Assembly: GCF_003425665.1 (NCBI RefSeq)
Contig: NZ_QQRQ01000001.1
Coordinates: forward strand, 62,001-126,000
Reading direction: 5' to 3'
Source: Evtepia gabavorous
Lineage (GTDB): Bacteria; Bacillota; Clostridia; Oscillospirales; Oscillospiraceae
Length of the DNA: 64,000 bases
Shown here: piece after piece, positions 24,169-32,288 of the stretch
How positions within the stretch are numbered: position 1 is the first letter of the stretch
Layout of the letters: every line of letters begins with the position of its first letter
Notes under the pieces: model-generated
Told to the model about the DNA's origin: nothing
Databases searched by the model: none
Seen by the model: the letters and a program-made list of their open reading frames with translations, nothing else
Position numbers and translations under genes: made by a program

Positions 24169-27060
24169 TCAGCAGCCGGTTCCATGCCAGACGGGCCTGT
24201 AACCCTGGGGTGGCCAGACCGGAGTGGTGACTGCGGCGGTGCTCTGTCCGGCGGTCTGGGAGGAGATCACCGCTGTGTTGGTAATGGTTCCCTGGGCGCA
24301 GGGGTGGACCACCCCGGCCACGAGGAGTGTAGCCGTTGCGCCGGGCGCCAGGGTGCCGAAGGAGAGCAGGCCCTGCCAAGGCCGCCAGGTGATCCCGCCG
24401 TCAAGGGAATAGACCCCGGCGGAGAGCGACGGCGGCAGATGGTCCTGTACCACCACGCCCTCTGCCGGGATGCTGCCCCAGTTGACCGCCACCAGGCGGT
24501 ATACCAGGTATTGACAGGGGACTGCCCAGCAGGGGGAGGTTTTGGTCAGACGAAGCTCTGTGCTTCCCTGGACAGGGACCAGGCTGGTGGCGGTGTTGCT
24601 GTTGGGGTTTGGGTCCGGGGTGGAGCTGGCCACCACAGCGGTGTTTACAAGGGTGCCCTGGGCAGAGGAAGACAGGCTGCCGCGCAGCAGCAGGGTTCTT
24701 CCCTGACCGGCTGGAAGCGCTCCCAGGGAATAGGCCCCGGTCCACGGGGTCCAGGTGCGCCCGTTGTCCAGGGAAACTTCCACGCGGGACAGACCGCCGG
24801 GAGTCTGGTCGGTGAGAAGAACATCCTGGGCGGTGGCAGGGCCCAGGTTGGCGATGGTGAGCGTATAGGTCAGCAGGCCGCCAGGGGCAGCAGTGTCGGT
24901 ATCGGCCACCTTGGTGATGGCCAGGTCCGCAGCGGGCTGAAGGGGGTCCTCCCGCTGGGCGGTGTTGTTGGTGAGATCCGGGTCCGGGGTGGAACTGGCC
25001 GCCACAGCGGTATTGAGAAGGGGAAGGGTAGCGGCGGGGTCGATGGTCCCCCGCAGCAGGAGGGAGCGGGAGGCACCTGCGGCCAGGGTACCCAGCAGAT
25101 AGGGGCTGTGCCATGGGGTCCAGGTGGCGCCGTTGTCTGTGGAAAACTCCGGCGTCCAGAGTTCCGCCGGAACCGCGTCGGTGAGAAGCACGTCCTGGGC
25201 ATCCGAGGGCCCGGCATTTTGTAGGGTGATGGTGTAGAGAAAGGGAGTGCCGGGGACAGCAGAGCCTCCGGTGTTCTCCTTCCGTACGGAAAGGTCTGCG
25301 GAGGGGAGAAGGGGAACCTCCACGGTGTCCTCATTGTTGTCCGGATTGGGGTCTGGGGTGGAGCTGGTCACCAAAGCGGTGTTCTCCAGGGAACTGGCTG
25401 TCGTGGAGGGGTCCACCTGCCCCTGGAGGAGAAGGGTGGCGGTGGTGCCTGGGAGAAGAGTGCGGAGCACGTAGGTACCGCTCCAGGGCTGCCAGGTTGC
25501 CCCGCCGTCAGCGGAGAATACTGGGGACAGAATGGCTGCCGGCAGGGGGTCCTGGAGTACCACGTCCTGGGCCGCGGAGGGACCTGCGTTGGTAACTTGA
25601 AGGGTGTAGGTCAGAGTCTCGCCCGGATGGACGCGGGCAGGTTGGACCTGCTTGAGAACGGCCAGGTCCGCAGCGGTGTCGATGGGCGTGCGCTCTGTGG
25701 CCTGGTTGTTGTCCGGGTTGGGGTCTGGGGTGTCGCTGGTGACAACAGCAGTGTTGACCAGAATCCCCTCTGCCTCCAGGCTGACTGTGCCCCGCAAAAG
25801 GAGCTCTACACGCTGGCCTGGGGCCAGGCTGCCTGGCTGCCATGTCCCTGCCCAAGGCTGCCAGGTTGCCCCGACGTCTGTGGAGAACGCCGGTTCCAGC
25901 AGAAGGGGCGACAGGGGATCGGTGAGCACCGGATGGACCGCAGGATCGGGGCCCAGATTGGTCAGGGAAAGGGTGTAAACCAAGGCCTGCCCGTGGAGCA
26001 CCGGATTGGGTGCCCCAGATTTAGTTAGAGCTAGGTCCGCAGCGGTGTCCACCGGGGTGAGTGCTGTGGACTCGTTGTTCTCCGGCCGGGGATCTGGGGT
26101 GTCGCTGGCGACGGTAGCGGTATTGGTCAGGGTGCCGCTGGTCCCTTGGGCCACGGTTCCCCGCAGCAGAATCTGGCGGTGGTCCCCGGCGGGCAGGGTT
26201 CCCAGGGCCAGGGAACCCGTCCAGGGCTGCCAGGTGCCCCCATTGTCCAGAGAGTATGCGCCGTCAGAGAGGGGTGGGGGCAGGGGGTCGGTGAGGGACA
26301 CGTTTTGGGCATCGGCGGGGCCCAGATTGGTTAGGTCCAGGGTGTACGTCAGCAGACCGCCGGCGGACACTGGACTGGGGCTGCCCAGTTTGGTGATGGC
26401 CAGGTCCGCAGCCAGCTGGACAGGCAGCTCCTCCGTGTCGGTGTTATTGTCTGGGTTGGGATCGGGCGTGTCGCTCTGTACGGTTGCGGTGTTGATCAAA
26501 AGAGCGTCGGCGGAGGCCCGCACGGTTCCCCGAAGCAAAATTGTCTGGGCCTGCCCGGGAAGAAGGGTCCCCAAGGCCAGTGTCCCCGCCCAGGGCTGGA
26601 AGGAACGTCCTCCGTCCAGAGAGACCTCAGGGGAGGCCAAGGCATCGGGGAGGGGGTCAGAGAGTACGGTATTTTCCGCGTTCACAGGCCCGGCATTGGC
26701 CACGGCAAGGGTGTAGGTGACAAGGTCCCCCACAGCGGCGGGCTTAGGAGCGCCCACTTTTACCACCGATAGATCGGCCTGCTCTGTCACGGGGGTTTCC
26801 ACTGTGGCGGTATTGTTGTCTGGATTGGGGTCCGGCGTGGGAGAGGAGACCTGGGCTACGTTGGTGAGGATGCCTGTGGTGAGGGGGTCTACCACCCCCC
26901 GCAGGAGAACCGTAACCCGTTCTCCCACGGCCAGGTCCCCAATGGATTGGGACCCAGTCCAAGGCTGCCATGACAGGCCGCCATCCAGGGAGTATTCCGG
27001 GCGCAGCAGCCCCCGTCTGTCTTTGGGCTCCGCCAGAGGCCCGGAGATGATATCTGCCAT
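24169..27060 (-). CDS. DUF11-repeat protein, downstream part of a split gene
   Basis: The 963-aa frame begins in the middle of a DUF11 unit (PEYSLDGGLSWQPWTGS near residue 21). Seven complete units of about 124 residues follow, each starting A-D-L-x-V-x-K and containing LTYTL, DPLP, SLDGG-x-W-x-PW-x-G, a LLRG-x-V strand and a P-DPNPDNN turn. DUF11 domains are Ig-like and typical of long surface or secreted proteins. There is no signal peptide, membrane anchor or LPXTG motif, and the chain ends GYRPVWHGTGC. ATG 27060 has a weak site (GGAAAGG about 12 nt before). Because it starts inside a domain, I read it as the separated 3' part of the gene at 27066-28703. Confidence 0.8.
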   Translation of the reverse strand: MADIISGPLAEPKDRRGLLRPEYSLDGGLSWQPWTGSQSIGDLAVGERVTVLLRGVVDPLTTGILTNVAQVSSPTPDPNPDNNTATVETPVTEQADLSVVKVGAPKPAAVGDLVTYTLAVANAGPVNAENTVLSDPLPDALASPEVSLDGGRSFQPWAGTLALGTLLPGQAQTILLRGTVRASADALLINTATVQSDTPDPNPDNNTDTEELPVQLAADLAITKLGSPSPVSAGGLLTYTLDLTNLGPADAQNVSLTDPLPPPLSDGAYSLDNGGTWQPWTGSLALGTLPAGDHRQILLRGTVAQGTSGTLTNTATVASDTPDPRPENNESTALTPVDTAADLALTKSGAPNPVLHGQALVYTLSLTNLGPDPAVHPVLTDPLSPLLLEPAFSTDVGATWQPWAGTWQPGSLAPGQRVELLLRGTVSLEAEGILVNTAVVTSDTPDPNPDNNQATERTPIDTAADLAVLKQVQPARVHPGETLTYTLQVTNAGPSAAQDVVLQDPLPAAILSPVFSADGGATWQPWSGTYVLRTLLPGTTATLLLQGQVDPSTTASSLENTALVTSSTPDPNPDNNEDTVEVPLLPSADLSVRKENTGGSAVPGTPFLYTITLQNAGPSDAQDVLLTDAVPAELWTPEFSTDNGATWTPWHSPYLLGTLAAGASRSLLLRGTIDPAATLPLLNTAVAASSTPDPDLTNNTAQREDPLQPAADLAITKVADTDTAAPGGLLTYTLTIANLGPATAQDVLLTDQTPGGLSRVEVSLDNGRTWTPWTGAYSLGALPAGQGRTLLLRGSLSSSAQGTLVNTAVVASSTPDPNPNSNTATSLVPVQGSTELRLTKTSPCWAVPCQYLVYRLVAVNWGSIPAEGVVVQDHLPPSLSAGVYSLDGGITWRPWQGLLSFGTLAPGATATLLVAGVVHPCAQGTITNTAVISSQTAGQSTAAVTTPVWPPQGYRPVWHGTGC
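24250..27030 (-). repeat. Array of about 370-bp DUF11-coding direct repeats
   Basis: Seven full and one partial repeat, each about 370-380 bp, lie head to tail on the minus strand. Conserved blocks recur at each unit, for example plus-strand GGGTCCGGGGTGG-like segments coding for the P-DPNPDNN turn. Repeats of this kind favour slippage and unequal recombination and can be misassembled. Confidence 0.85.
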
Positions 27061-27065
27061 GGAGA

Positions 27066-28703
27066 TCAGCTTCCTTTCCGATGGATTCTTCCCCCGGTTC
27101 GGGTGGGAAGGGGGTCAGTCAATGTGACATCCCGGGCGGGAGAGGGCCCGGCGTTGGAGATGGTGATGGTATAGGTTAGGGGCGCGCCGGGATCTACTGG
27201 GTCCGGGGCGGCGGTTTTCTCCACGGCCAGGTCTGCTGCCTCCAGCACCAGTACGGGAACCTCATTGGTGGAGACGGGAAACGGAATGGGAATGCCTCCC
27301 TCCACTGGGGTGTAGGCGTAACGCAGGTCTGCTCGGTTCCAGGCAGGGTTGGGCACAGGCAGGGCATCGGCTTTGGCCTGAAAGGAGACGGTGATGGTCT
27401 CTCCGCCACGGACATCGGGCAGGCCAAAGCCCAGCTGCGGGTCGGCGGCGGGGAACGGAGTGCCATTGACCTGAACGGTGTCTGGCACAAAGGAAAAGCC
27501 GCTGGGAAGCTGGTCCTGCAAAAAGAGATCGGTCAGCGGGCTCTGGCAGGCATTGGTCAGGCGGACGGTGAAGAGGACGGTCTCCCCTACGGTGATTACC
27601 TGGCGGTCTGCGGTTTTAACTGGCAGGAACAGGGGCACTTGAATGGGGGAGAGGGCGATGTCGTCGATGACGTAGTCGTTTCCGATGACCTCAGGCCCCT
27701 CGCTGAGAAATTCAACGGTGAGCCGGGTGTTCTCCTGGGAGGAGAGAACGCTGCCGATCTGTTTCCACTCTGGGGCGTTTGGGCTGACAGGGATGAGGGC
27801 GCCCAGGGTGGCGGCATACAGGGGATTACCGACCTGGTCCAGGACCCGTACGCCCAGTTCCGGGTCTGGGTACCCCGTAACTTTGAACAGGTTCAAAATC
27901 CAGGCGGTGAAGAGATAGTAGTGGTTGGGCTCCACGGCTACCTCAGCGCGGAAGAAGACGGCGCCGGGGTTGTAGCCGTTGACCACCAGCATCCGTCCAG
28001 TCTCGTTGCCCTGGGTGTGGTCAGCCACCCGCCACCAGGCGCCGATCTGCTGGCTCAAGGCATCGGTCATAAGATTTTGAACGGTGTACTCTCCGCCGGC
28101 CGGGGTGTAGACAGCGGGGTTGGGCAGGACGTATGAGAAATCCGGTGTAACCCCAGGATAGGGTTCTGTGGGCGCGCCCGTGTTGGCGGGGGTCCCTGGG
28201 GGGAACGTCCCAAAGGTCCCGCGGTCGGCGGCCTCTAAGAGGTTTTCCTCGGAGACTGCGGCGCAGGGATCAAGAATGGTTTCAATGGGGGAGTAGATGA
28301 CAGGGCCGCTGAGGAAGGTCTGCTCTCCTATGTCTGCCCCCGTCACAGTGAGAAACCGGGTGTTGGGCGTAACTGCGTCTAGATGGGTGGCGCCTGCCGG
28401 GGGATTGGGGGCCGCGGAAATGGGGGGATTGCCTCCCACAGGGACAGGCCCGACCGCCGCGCCGGAGAAATCGGCGGGGGAGGGAAGCCCATCTGTTTCG
28501 TAGGGAGCCTGGACCAGGCGGTACGCTCCGGCGGGGACGTGAAGAAAGGCATAGTCTCCGGCCTGGTCCGTGAAAACGGTGCATCGTGCCCCGGTGTCCA
28601 GATTTTGCAGGACCACGGGAATCCCGGGCAGGCCGGCATCCCCACTGGAGCGGGTGGCGCTGCGGTCCCGGTCAAATAGGACGCTGCCTGTTATGGTTGC
28701 CAT
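27066..28703 (-). CDS. SdrD_B/CBM-like plus DUF11 surface-type protein, upstream part of a split gene
   Basis: The 545-aa chain starts at ATG 28703 behind AGTGAGGTGG. Residues about 1-75 look like an SdrD_B/Cna-B type beta-sandwich (ITGSVLFDRDRSA, then GLPGIPVVLQNLDTGARC and YAFLHVPAGAYRLV). About 100-350 resembles a jelly-roll carbohydrate-binding-type domain (WWRVADHTQGNETGRMLVVN, then IGNDYVIDDIALSPI). About 350-470 is a DUF11 domain. A last DUF11 unit begins AADLAVEKTAAPDP and breaks off after VTLTDPLP, followed by about 12 unrelated residues and a stop. No signal peptide is seen. The broken unit continues in another frame from 27060 on. Confidence 0.75.
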   Translation of the reverse strand: MATITGSVLFDRDRSATRSSGDAGLPGIPVVLQNLDTGARCTVFTDQAGDYAFLHVPAGAYRLVQAPYETDGLPSPADFSGAAVGPVPVGGNPPISAAPNPPAGATHLDAVTPNTRFLTVTGADIGEQTFLSGPVIYSPIETILDPCAAVSEENLLEAADRGTFGTFPPGTPANTGAPTEPYPGVTPDFSYVLPNPAVYTPAGGEYTVQNLMTDALSQQIGAWWRVADHTQGNETGRMLVVNGYNPGAVFFRAEVAVEPNHYYLFTAWILNLFKVTGYPDPELGVRVLDQVGNPLYAATLGALIPVSPNAPEWKQIGSVLSSQENTRLTVEFLSEGPEVIGNDYVIDDIALSPIQVPLFLPVKTADRQVITVGETVLFTVRLTNACQSPLTDLFLQDQLPSGFSFVPDTVQVNGTPFPAADPQLGFGLPDVRGGETITVSFQAKADALPVPNPAWNRADLRYAYTPVEGGIPIPFPVSTNEVPVLVLEAADLAVEKTAAPDPVDPGAPLTYTITISNAGPSPARDVTLTDPLPTRTGGRIHRKGS

Positions 28704-28792
28704 GGCTTCCACCTCACTTAATTGCGCAGCTGCGTTTTCTACTATCTTATGCCCGCCTGGTGCAGGGGGCGCATAAGACGAGGGGAGCACGA

Positions 28793-28823
28793 CAAAAAGC
28801 CCTGCCGCAAGGAGCGGCAGGGC
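28793..28823 (-). terminator. Intrinsic terminator after the TrmH-like gene
   Basis: GCCCTGCCGC and GCGGCAGGGC form a 10-bp stem around AAGGA, with TTTTT following on the minus strand. A second imperfect dyad, CTTATGC...GCATAAG (28747-28776), lies in the same gap upstream of the DUF11 gene. Confidence 0.85.
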
Positions 28824-28843
28824 GAAGAAATAGAGCGGGGAAG

Positions 28844-29686
28844 TCAGGGGAAGCCAGCCGGACGGGCCCGCAGCTGCCAGAAGGCGACGGCGCTGGCGGC
28901 GGCTACATTGAGCGAATCCACACCGTGGGACATGGGGATGCAGGCGGTGTAGTCACACCGGGCGATGGTGGCGGCGGCCAGGCCATCTCCCTCGGTGCCC
29001 AGGACAATGGCCAGCTTTTCCGCGGCCATCAGCCGGGGGGCGTCGATGGGCAGGGCGTTGTCACTGAGGGCCATGGCCACGGTTTGAAAGCCCAAGGCGT
29101 GCAGGCGCTCCAGGCCGCCGGCGGGCCAGTCCTCTGCCCGGTCACCCAGACGGGCCCAGGGAATTTGAAACACGGTGCCCATGCTCACCCGAACAGCCCG
29201 GCGGTTGAGCGGATCACAGCAGGTGGGAGAGAGAAGCACGGCGTCCATGTGCAGGGCGGCGGCGGAACGGAAAATGGCGCCCACATTGGTGGTGTCCACA
29301 ATGCCTTCCAGCACCGCGACCCGGCGGGCCCCCTGGCAGATGTCCTCCATGGCGGGCAGCTGCGGCCGCCGTATGGCGCATAGGATTCCCCGGGTGAGGG
29401 GATAGCCGGTCAGGGCGGCCAGAACGTCTCGGTCTGCGGTGTAGACAGGGATGTCCCCGCAGCGGGCCAGAAGGGATTGGGCCTGTCCCTGCACATGCTT
29501 GCGCTCCATGAGAAAGGCCACGGGGGCGTGGCCGGCATCCAGAGCCAGCTGAATCACCTTCGGGCTCTCCGCGATAAAAATCCCCTTTTCCGGCTCCAGC
29601 CGGTTGCGGAGCTGGGCCTCGGTCAGCCGGGCGAAGAGATCCAGCCGAGGGTCAGTGAGGTCAGAAATTTCTATTATACTGGGCAT
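28844..29686 (-). CDS. TrmH/SpoU-family RNA 2'-O-methyltransferase
   Basis: The 280-aa protein has an N-terminal substrate-binding domain (EKGIFIAESPKVIQLALDAG) and a C-terminal SPOUT knot methylase. The three knot motifs are TTNVGAIFRSAAAL (motif 1, with N and R), LGTEGDGL (motif 2) and IPMSHGVDSLNVAAASAVAF (motif 3). These enzymes methylate ribose 2'-O in tRNA or 23S rRNA using S-adenosylmethionine; the exact nucleotide cannot be told. ATG 29686 follows ACAGGAGG. It is monocistronic with a terminator. Confidence 0.92.
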   Translation of the reverse strand: MPSIIEISDLTDPRLDLFARLTEAQLRNRLEPEKGIFIAESPKVIQLALDAGHAPVAFLMERKHVQGQAQSLLARCGDIPVYTADRDVLAALTGYPLTRGILCAIRRPQLPAMEDICQGARRVAVLEGIVDTTNVGAIFRSAAALHMDAVLLSPTCCDPLNRRAVRVSMGTVFQIPWARLGDRAEDWPAGGLERLHALGFQTVAMALSDNALPIDAPRLMAAEKLAIVLGTEGDGLAAATIARCDYTACIPMSHGVDSLNVAAASAVAFWQLRARPAGFP

Positions 29687-29839
29687 GACAGCCTCCTGTT
29701 CGTTTTTTTGCATGATACCATGGCGGGCAGAGAAAGGCAAGTCTCCTACCATCAGGCGGTGTTGCCGCAGGAAATGGTTTGCAGAGCAAAACACTGCCTG
29801 CAGGCCGGAGAGGGCGGAACCCTGTGGGAAACCGCCTGC

Positions 29840-29868
29840 TTGCTCAAAGCTGTGTTTGATGCTATGAT
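29840..29868 (+). promoter_or_regulatory. Promoter of the DtxR/MntR-type gene
   Basis: TTGCTC (29840-29845) and TATGAT (29863-29868) are separated by 17 nt, about 85 nt before the start codon. Confidence 0.6.
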
Positions 29869-29953
29869 AAACAGAAGAAGTACGACGCAGTGGAGTCCGT
29901 TTCCAGGGCGTGGGCTGCATGCGTTGGCATGACGGGAAAAGGAAGGCGATGGG

Positions 29954-30340
29954 ATGAAGTGCACCGTTTCACAGGAAAACTATTTGAAAGCAATCTACCT
30001 TTTGCAAATCCAAAAGGAATCTGTCCGGGCTGTTGACGTATCCAACTATATGGCGCTCTCCAAACCGAGTGTGAGCAATGCGCTGAAAAAGCTGCGGACA
30101 GAGCGTCTTTTGACCGTGGACAAAGAGAAAAATCTGATCTTAACAGACGAGGGGCTGCAGGCGGCAAGAGAGATTTTCTCCAGGCACTCCTTTTTTGAGC
30201 GGCTGCTCATTGACGCGGGGGTGGACGAGGGACAGGCCCATGAGGATGCCTGCTCTTTGGAACACGCCATCAGCAGGCAGAGCTTTGCGGTACTGAAAGA
30301 CCGGCTGGAAGGCTTGGCAGCCCAAAAGGCCGCGGACTGA
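29954..30340 (+). CDS. DtxR/MntR-family metal-dependent regulator
   Basis: The 128-aa protein starts SQENYLKAIYLLQIQKESVR, then VDVSNYMALSKPSVSNALKK, the winged helix of the family. A helical dimerisation and metal domain follows (ILTDEGLQAAREIFSRHSFF, then AHEDACSLEHAIS with the E and H ligand positions). It lacks a C-terminal SH3 domain, so it is of the short MntR type. Such proteins repress metal uptake genes when bound to manganese or iron. No transporter is adjacent, so its targets are elsewhere. Confidence 0.88.
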   Translation: MKCTVSQENYLKAIYLLQIQKESVRAVDVSNYMALSKPSVSNALKKLRTERLLTVDKEKNLILTDEGLQAAREIFSRHSFFERLLIDAGVDEGQAHEDACSLEHAISRQSFAVLKDRLEGLAAQKAAD

Positions 30341-30398
30341 CTGGTTCGATTACAAAAGCTGGGGCAAAGACGGAAAGAGCGGTACTTCCGCCGCATTG

Positions 30399-30457
30399 AA
30401 AAAAGACAGAGCCGACCACAGGAGAGGCCTCTCTCGTGGTTGTCGGCTCTGTTTTTT
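30399..30457. terminator. Bidirectional terminator between convergent genes
   Basis: A long stem, ACAGAGCCGACCAC... with ...GTGGTTGTCGGCTCTGT, closed by GAGAG-GCC-TCTCTC at the tip, has T6 on the plus-strand side and TTTTTT on the minus-strand side. Confidence 0.9.
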
Positions 30458-30466
30458 GCTGTTTGA

Positions 30467-32170
30467 TTACAAATTCAGACCTCTGTATCGGTTGAAGCAG
30501 GCAAAGATCTCCTGCCGCCTGGGCCGGGCCAGGAAGGGAATGCCGGACTGGCCCTCACACAGACCGGCCAGGGTCCGCTGCTGGATCAGCCGGTCCAATT
30601 CATCCACCACTTGGCGGAGGGTCTTTTTCCCGTCCAGAAGGTGCCGCTGGGCGTACAGAACACAGTACCCCAGCGCGGCGGTTTGTTCGCTGTCGGTCAG
30701 CTGCTCCACGTACCGCAGGTCGATGGTTTCCCGTTGAATCGACACCCCATCCCGCCCCAGTGCTTTGAGCTTCCAGCGATCGCCGCGCCGGAATTCTGGC
30801 GAGGCCTTGGGCCGGCGGTCCAGGTTGGGGAGACCGGTCGACTTCGGCGCTGTCCCGTCCGGGGGGAAAGCCAGGGCCTCCTGCTTTGCCCGGACGGTGA
30901 TATCCCGGGGGAGGTACCGGTCCATCTGGATGATCCGGTCAGCCACATGAAAGTAAGCCCCGGAGCTGCCAGCCACCAGGATGGTGGAGATGCCCTGGTC
31001 CCTGTACAGGGCTTGTATCCGGTCAATGAAGGGGGTGATGGGCTCCATGTCCCGGTGGATGACCCGCTGCATCAGGGCGTCCCGGACCATGAAATTGGTG
31101 GCGCTGGTATCCTCGTCAATGAGAAGCAGGGAGGCGCCGGCCTCCATGCTCTCCACCACATTGGCCGCCTGGGAGGTGCTGCCGCTGGCGTCTTCCGTGG
31201 AAAAGGCCGTGGTGTCCTTGCCGTTGGGCAGGTTGCTGATCCACTGGGAAATGTCTGTGCGTCGGATGCTTCGGCCATCCTCAGCCCGGATTTTCATGGC
31301 AGTGTCTTCGGTGATCACATACTCCCGGCCGTCCCCGGTGATGTGGTTGTAGACCCCCAACTCCAGCGCCTCCAGCAGGGTGGACTTGCCGTGGTAGCCG
31401 CCTCCCACAATCAAGGTGATGCCCGTTGGAATGCCCATGCCGGTGATCTGTCCCCGGTGGGGCAGGTCCAGGGTGACCGCCAGTTCCGGCGGAGACTGGA
31501 AGGCCACGCCGTTCTTCATGGAACGGGCAGAGACGCCGGAGGCCCGGGGCAGAATGCTTCCGTTGGCCACAAAGGCGCACAGGCCCATCTGGGGCAGGGC
31601 GTCCCGAATGTACTGCTGATCCTCCGCCAGATCCGCCACGGCCTGCAGCTGTTTGCTGTCTAAGTTCCGATAGAACAGGGTGGCATGGATACACTGGGGA
31701 AGAAAGTCAAATAGAATTTTTTCCAGTTCCCGGGCCTGAATGGTCCGCCCCTGGGCGGGGAACCCCACCTCCAGGCGCAGGCAGAGATCACCGTGCGTGG
31801 GGTCCAGACAGCAGGCGGTGCGCTCCAAGACCTCCTGCCCGCAGCGGCTGACCGAGATCTGCCCGCTGTGTCCCGAGCCCTTGGCCCGGAAGGACACGGC
31901 TTCCGCCTGCCGGGCGAACCGACGGGTCAGCGCATCCTGAAGCGCGATCCGCTGAACAGGAGTTCGGTAGAGGGACGGAGGAAAAGCCGCAGCGCTTCCC
32001 CTCACGTGAATACTGACTTTGGAGGGGGCGGCAAAGGGGTCCCCCTGTACATGGTCGATGGACAGCACATAGTCCGGGAATTGGTATGCGCCTTTGGTGT
32101 CTTTGTAGGCCGGGTAGCCCTTCCGGTCGATTCTGGCCAGCAGGTTTCTCAGGTCAGTTGCAGTCTGCAT
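30467..32170 (-). CDS. ABC_ATPase-family (COG3044) predicted P-loop ATPase
   Basis: The 567-aa protein fits the ABC_ATPase/COG3044 family. Its N-terminal domain starts LLARIDRKGYPAYKDTKGAY, then FPDYVLSIDHVQGDPFAAPS. Walker A is GGGYHGKSTLLEALELG, the signature-like block is FSTEDASGSTSQAANVVE, and Walker B is SLLLIDEDTSATNFMVRD. There is no membrane domain. The cellular role of this family is unknown. ATG 32170 lies after GGAGGAACAA. The gene has its own promoter and ends at a bidirectional terminator. Confidence 0.88.
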   Translation of the reverse strand: MQTATDLRNLLARIDRKGYPAYKDTKGAYQFPDYVLSIDHVQGDPFAAPSKVSIHVRGSAAAFPPSLYRTPVQRIALQDALTRRFARQAEAVSFRAKGSGHSGQISVSRCGQEVLERTACCLDPTHGDLCLRLEVGFPAQGRTIQARELEKILFDFLPQCIHATLFYRNLDSKQLQAVADLAEDQQYIRDALPQMGLCAFVANGSILPRASGVSARSMKNGVAFQSPPELAVTLDLPHRGQITGMGIPTGITLIVGGGYHGKSTLLEALELGVYNHITGDGREYVITEDTAMKIRAEDGRSIRRTDISQWISNLPNGKDTTAFSTEDASGSTSQAANVVESMEAGASLLLIDEDTSATNFMVRDALMQRVIHRDMEPITPFIDRIQALYRDQGISTILVAGSSGAYFHVADRIIQMDRYLPRDITVRAKQEALAFPPDGTAPKSTGLPNLDRRPKASPEFRRGDRWKLKALGRDGVSIQRETIDLRYVEQLTDSEQTAALGYCVLYAQRHLLDGKKTLRQVVDELDRLIQQRTLAGLCEGQSGIPFLARPRRQEIFACFNRYRGLNL

Positions 32171-32253
32171 GATATTGTTCCTCCATTGAGTTGCCCCGCA
32201 CGGCAAAGGGAGCTGGTGTTCAGGGCGGAGTGGATTTCAAGAGAGCTATCTTG

Positions 32254-32282
32254 ACAATAGTCCATTTCCAGGCGGTTGTCAA
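32254..32282 (-). promoter_or_regulatory. Promoter of the ABC_ATPase gene
   Basis: On the minus strand TTGACA (32282-32277) and TATTGT (32259-32254) are 17 nt apart. The same bases read TTGACA...TGTCAA on the plus strand, so the site is also a spaced inverted repeat. Confidence 0.65.
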
Positions 32283-32288
32283 AAGTTT

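Noticed and set aside
24250-27030. Regular repeats that could suggest a CRISPR array
   Set aside because: The period is about 370-380 bp and the repeats are coding (DUF11 domains), not short repeats with unique spacers.
28743-28751. CATAAGATA on the minus strand upstream of the DUF11 gene, like a sporulation sigma-K -10 element
   Set aside because: No matching -35 AC element lies at the right distance, so a sporulation promoter cannot be supported.
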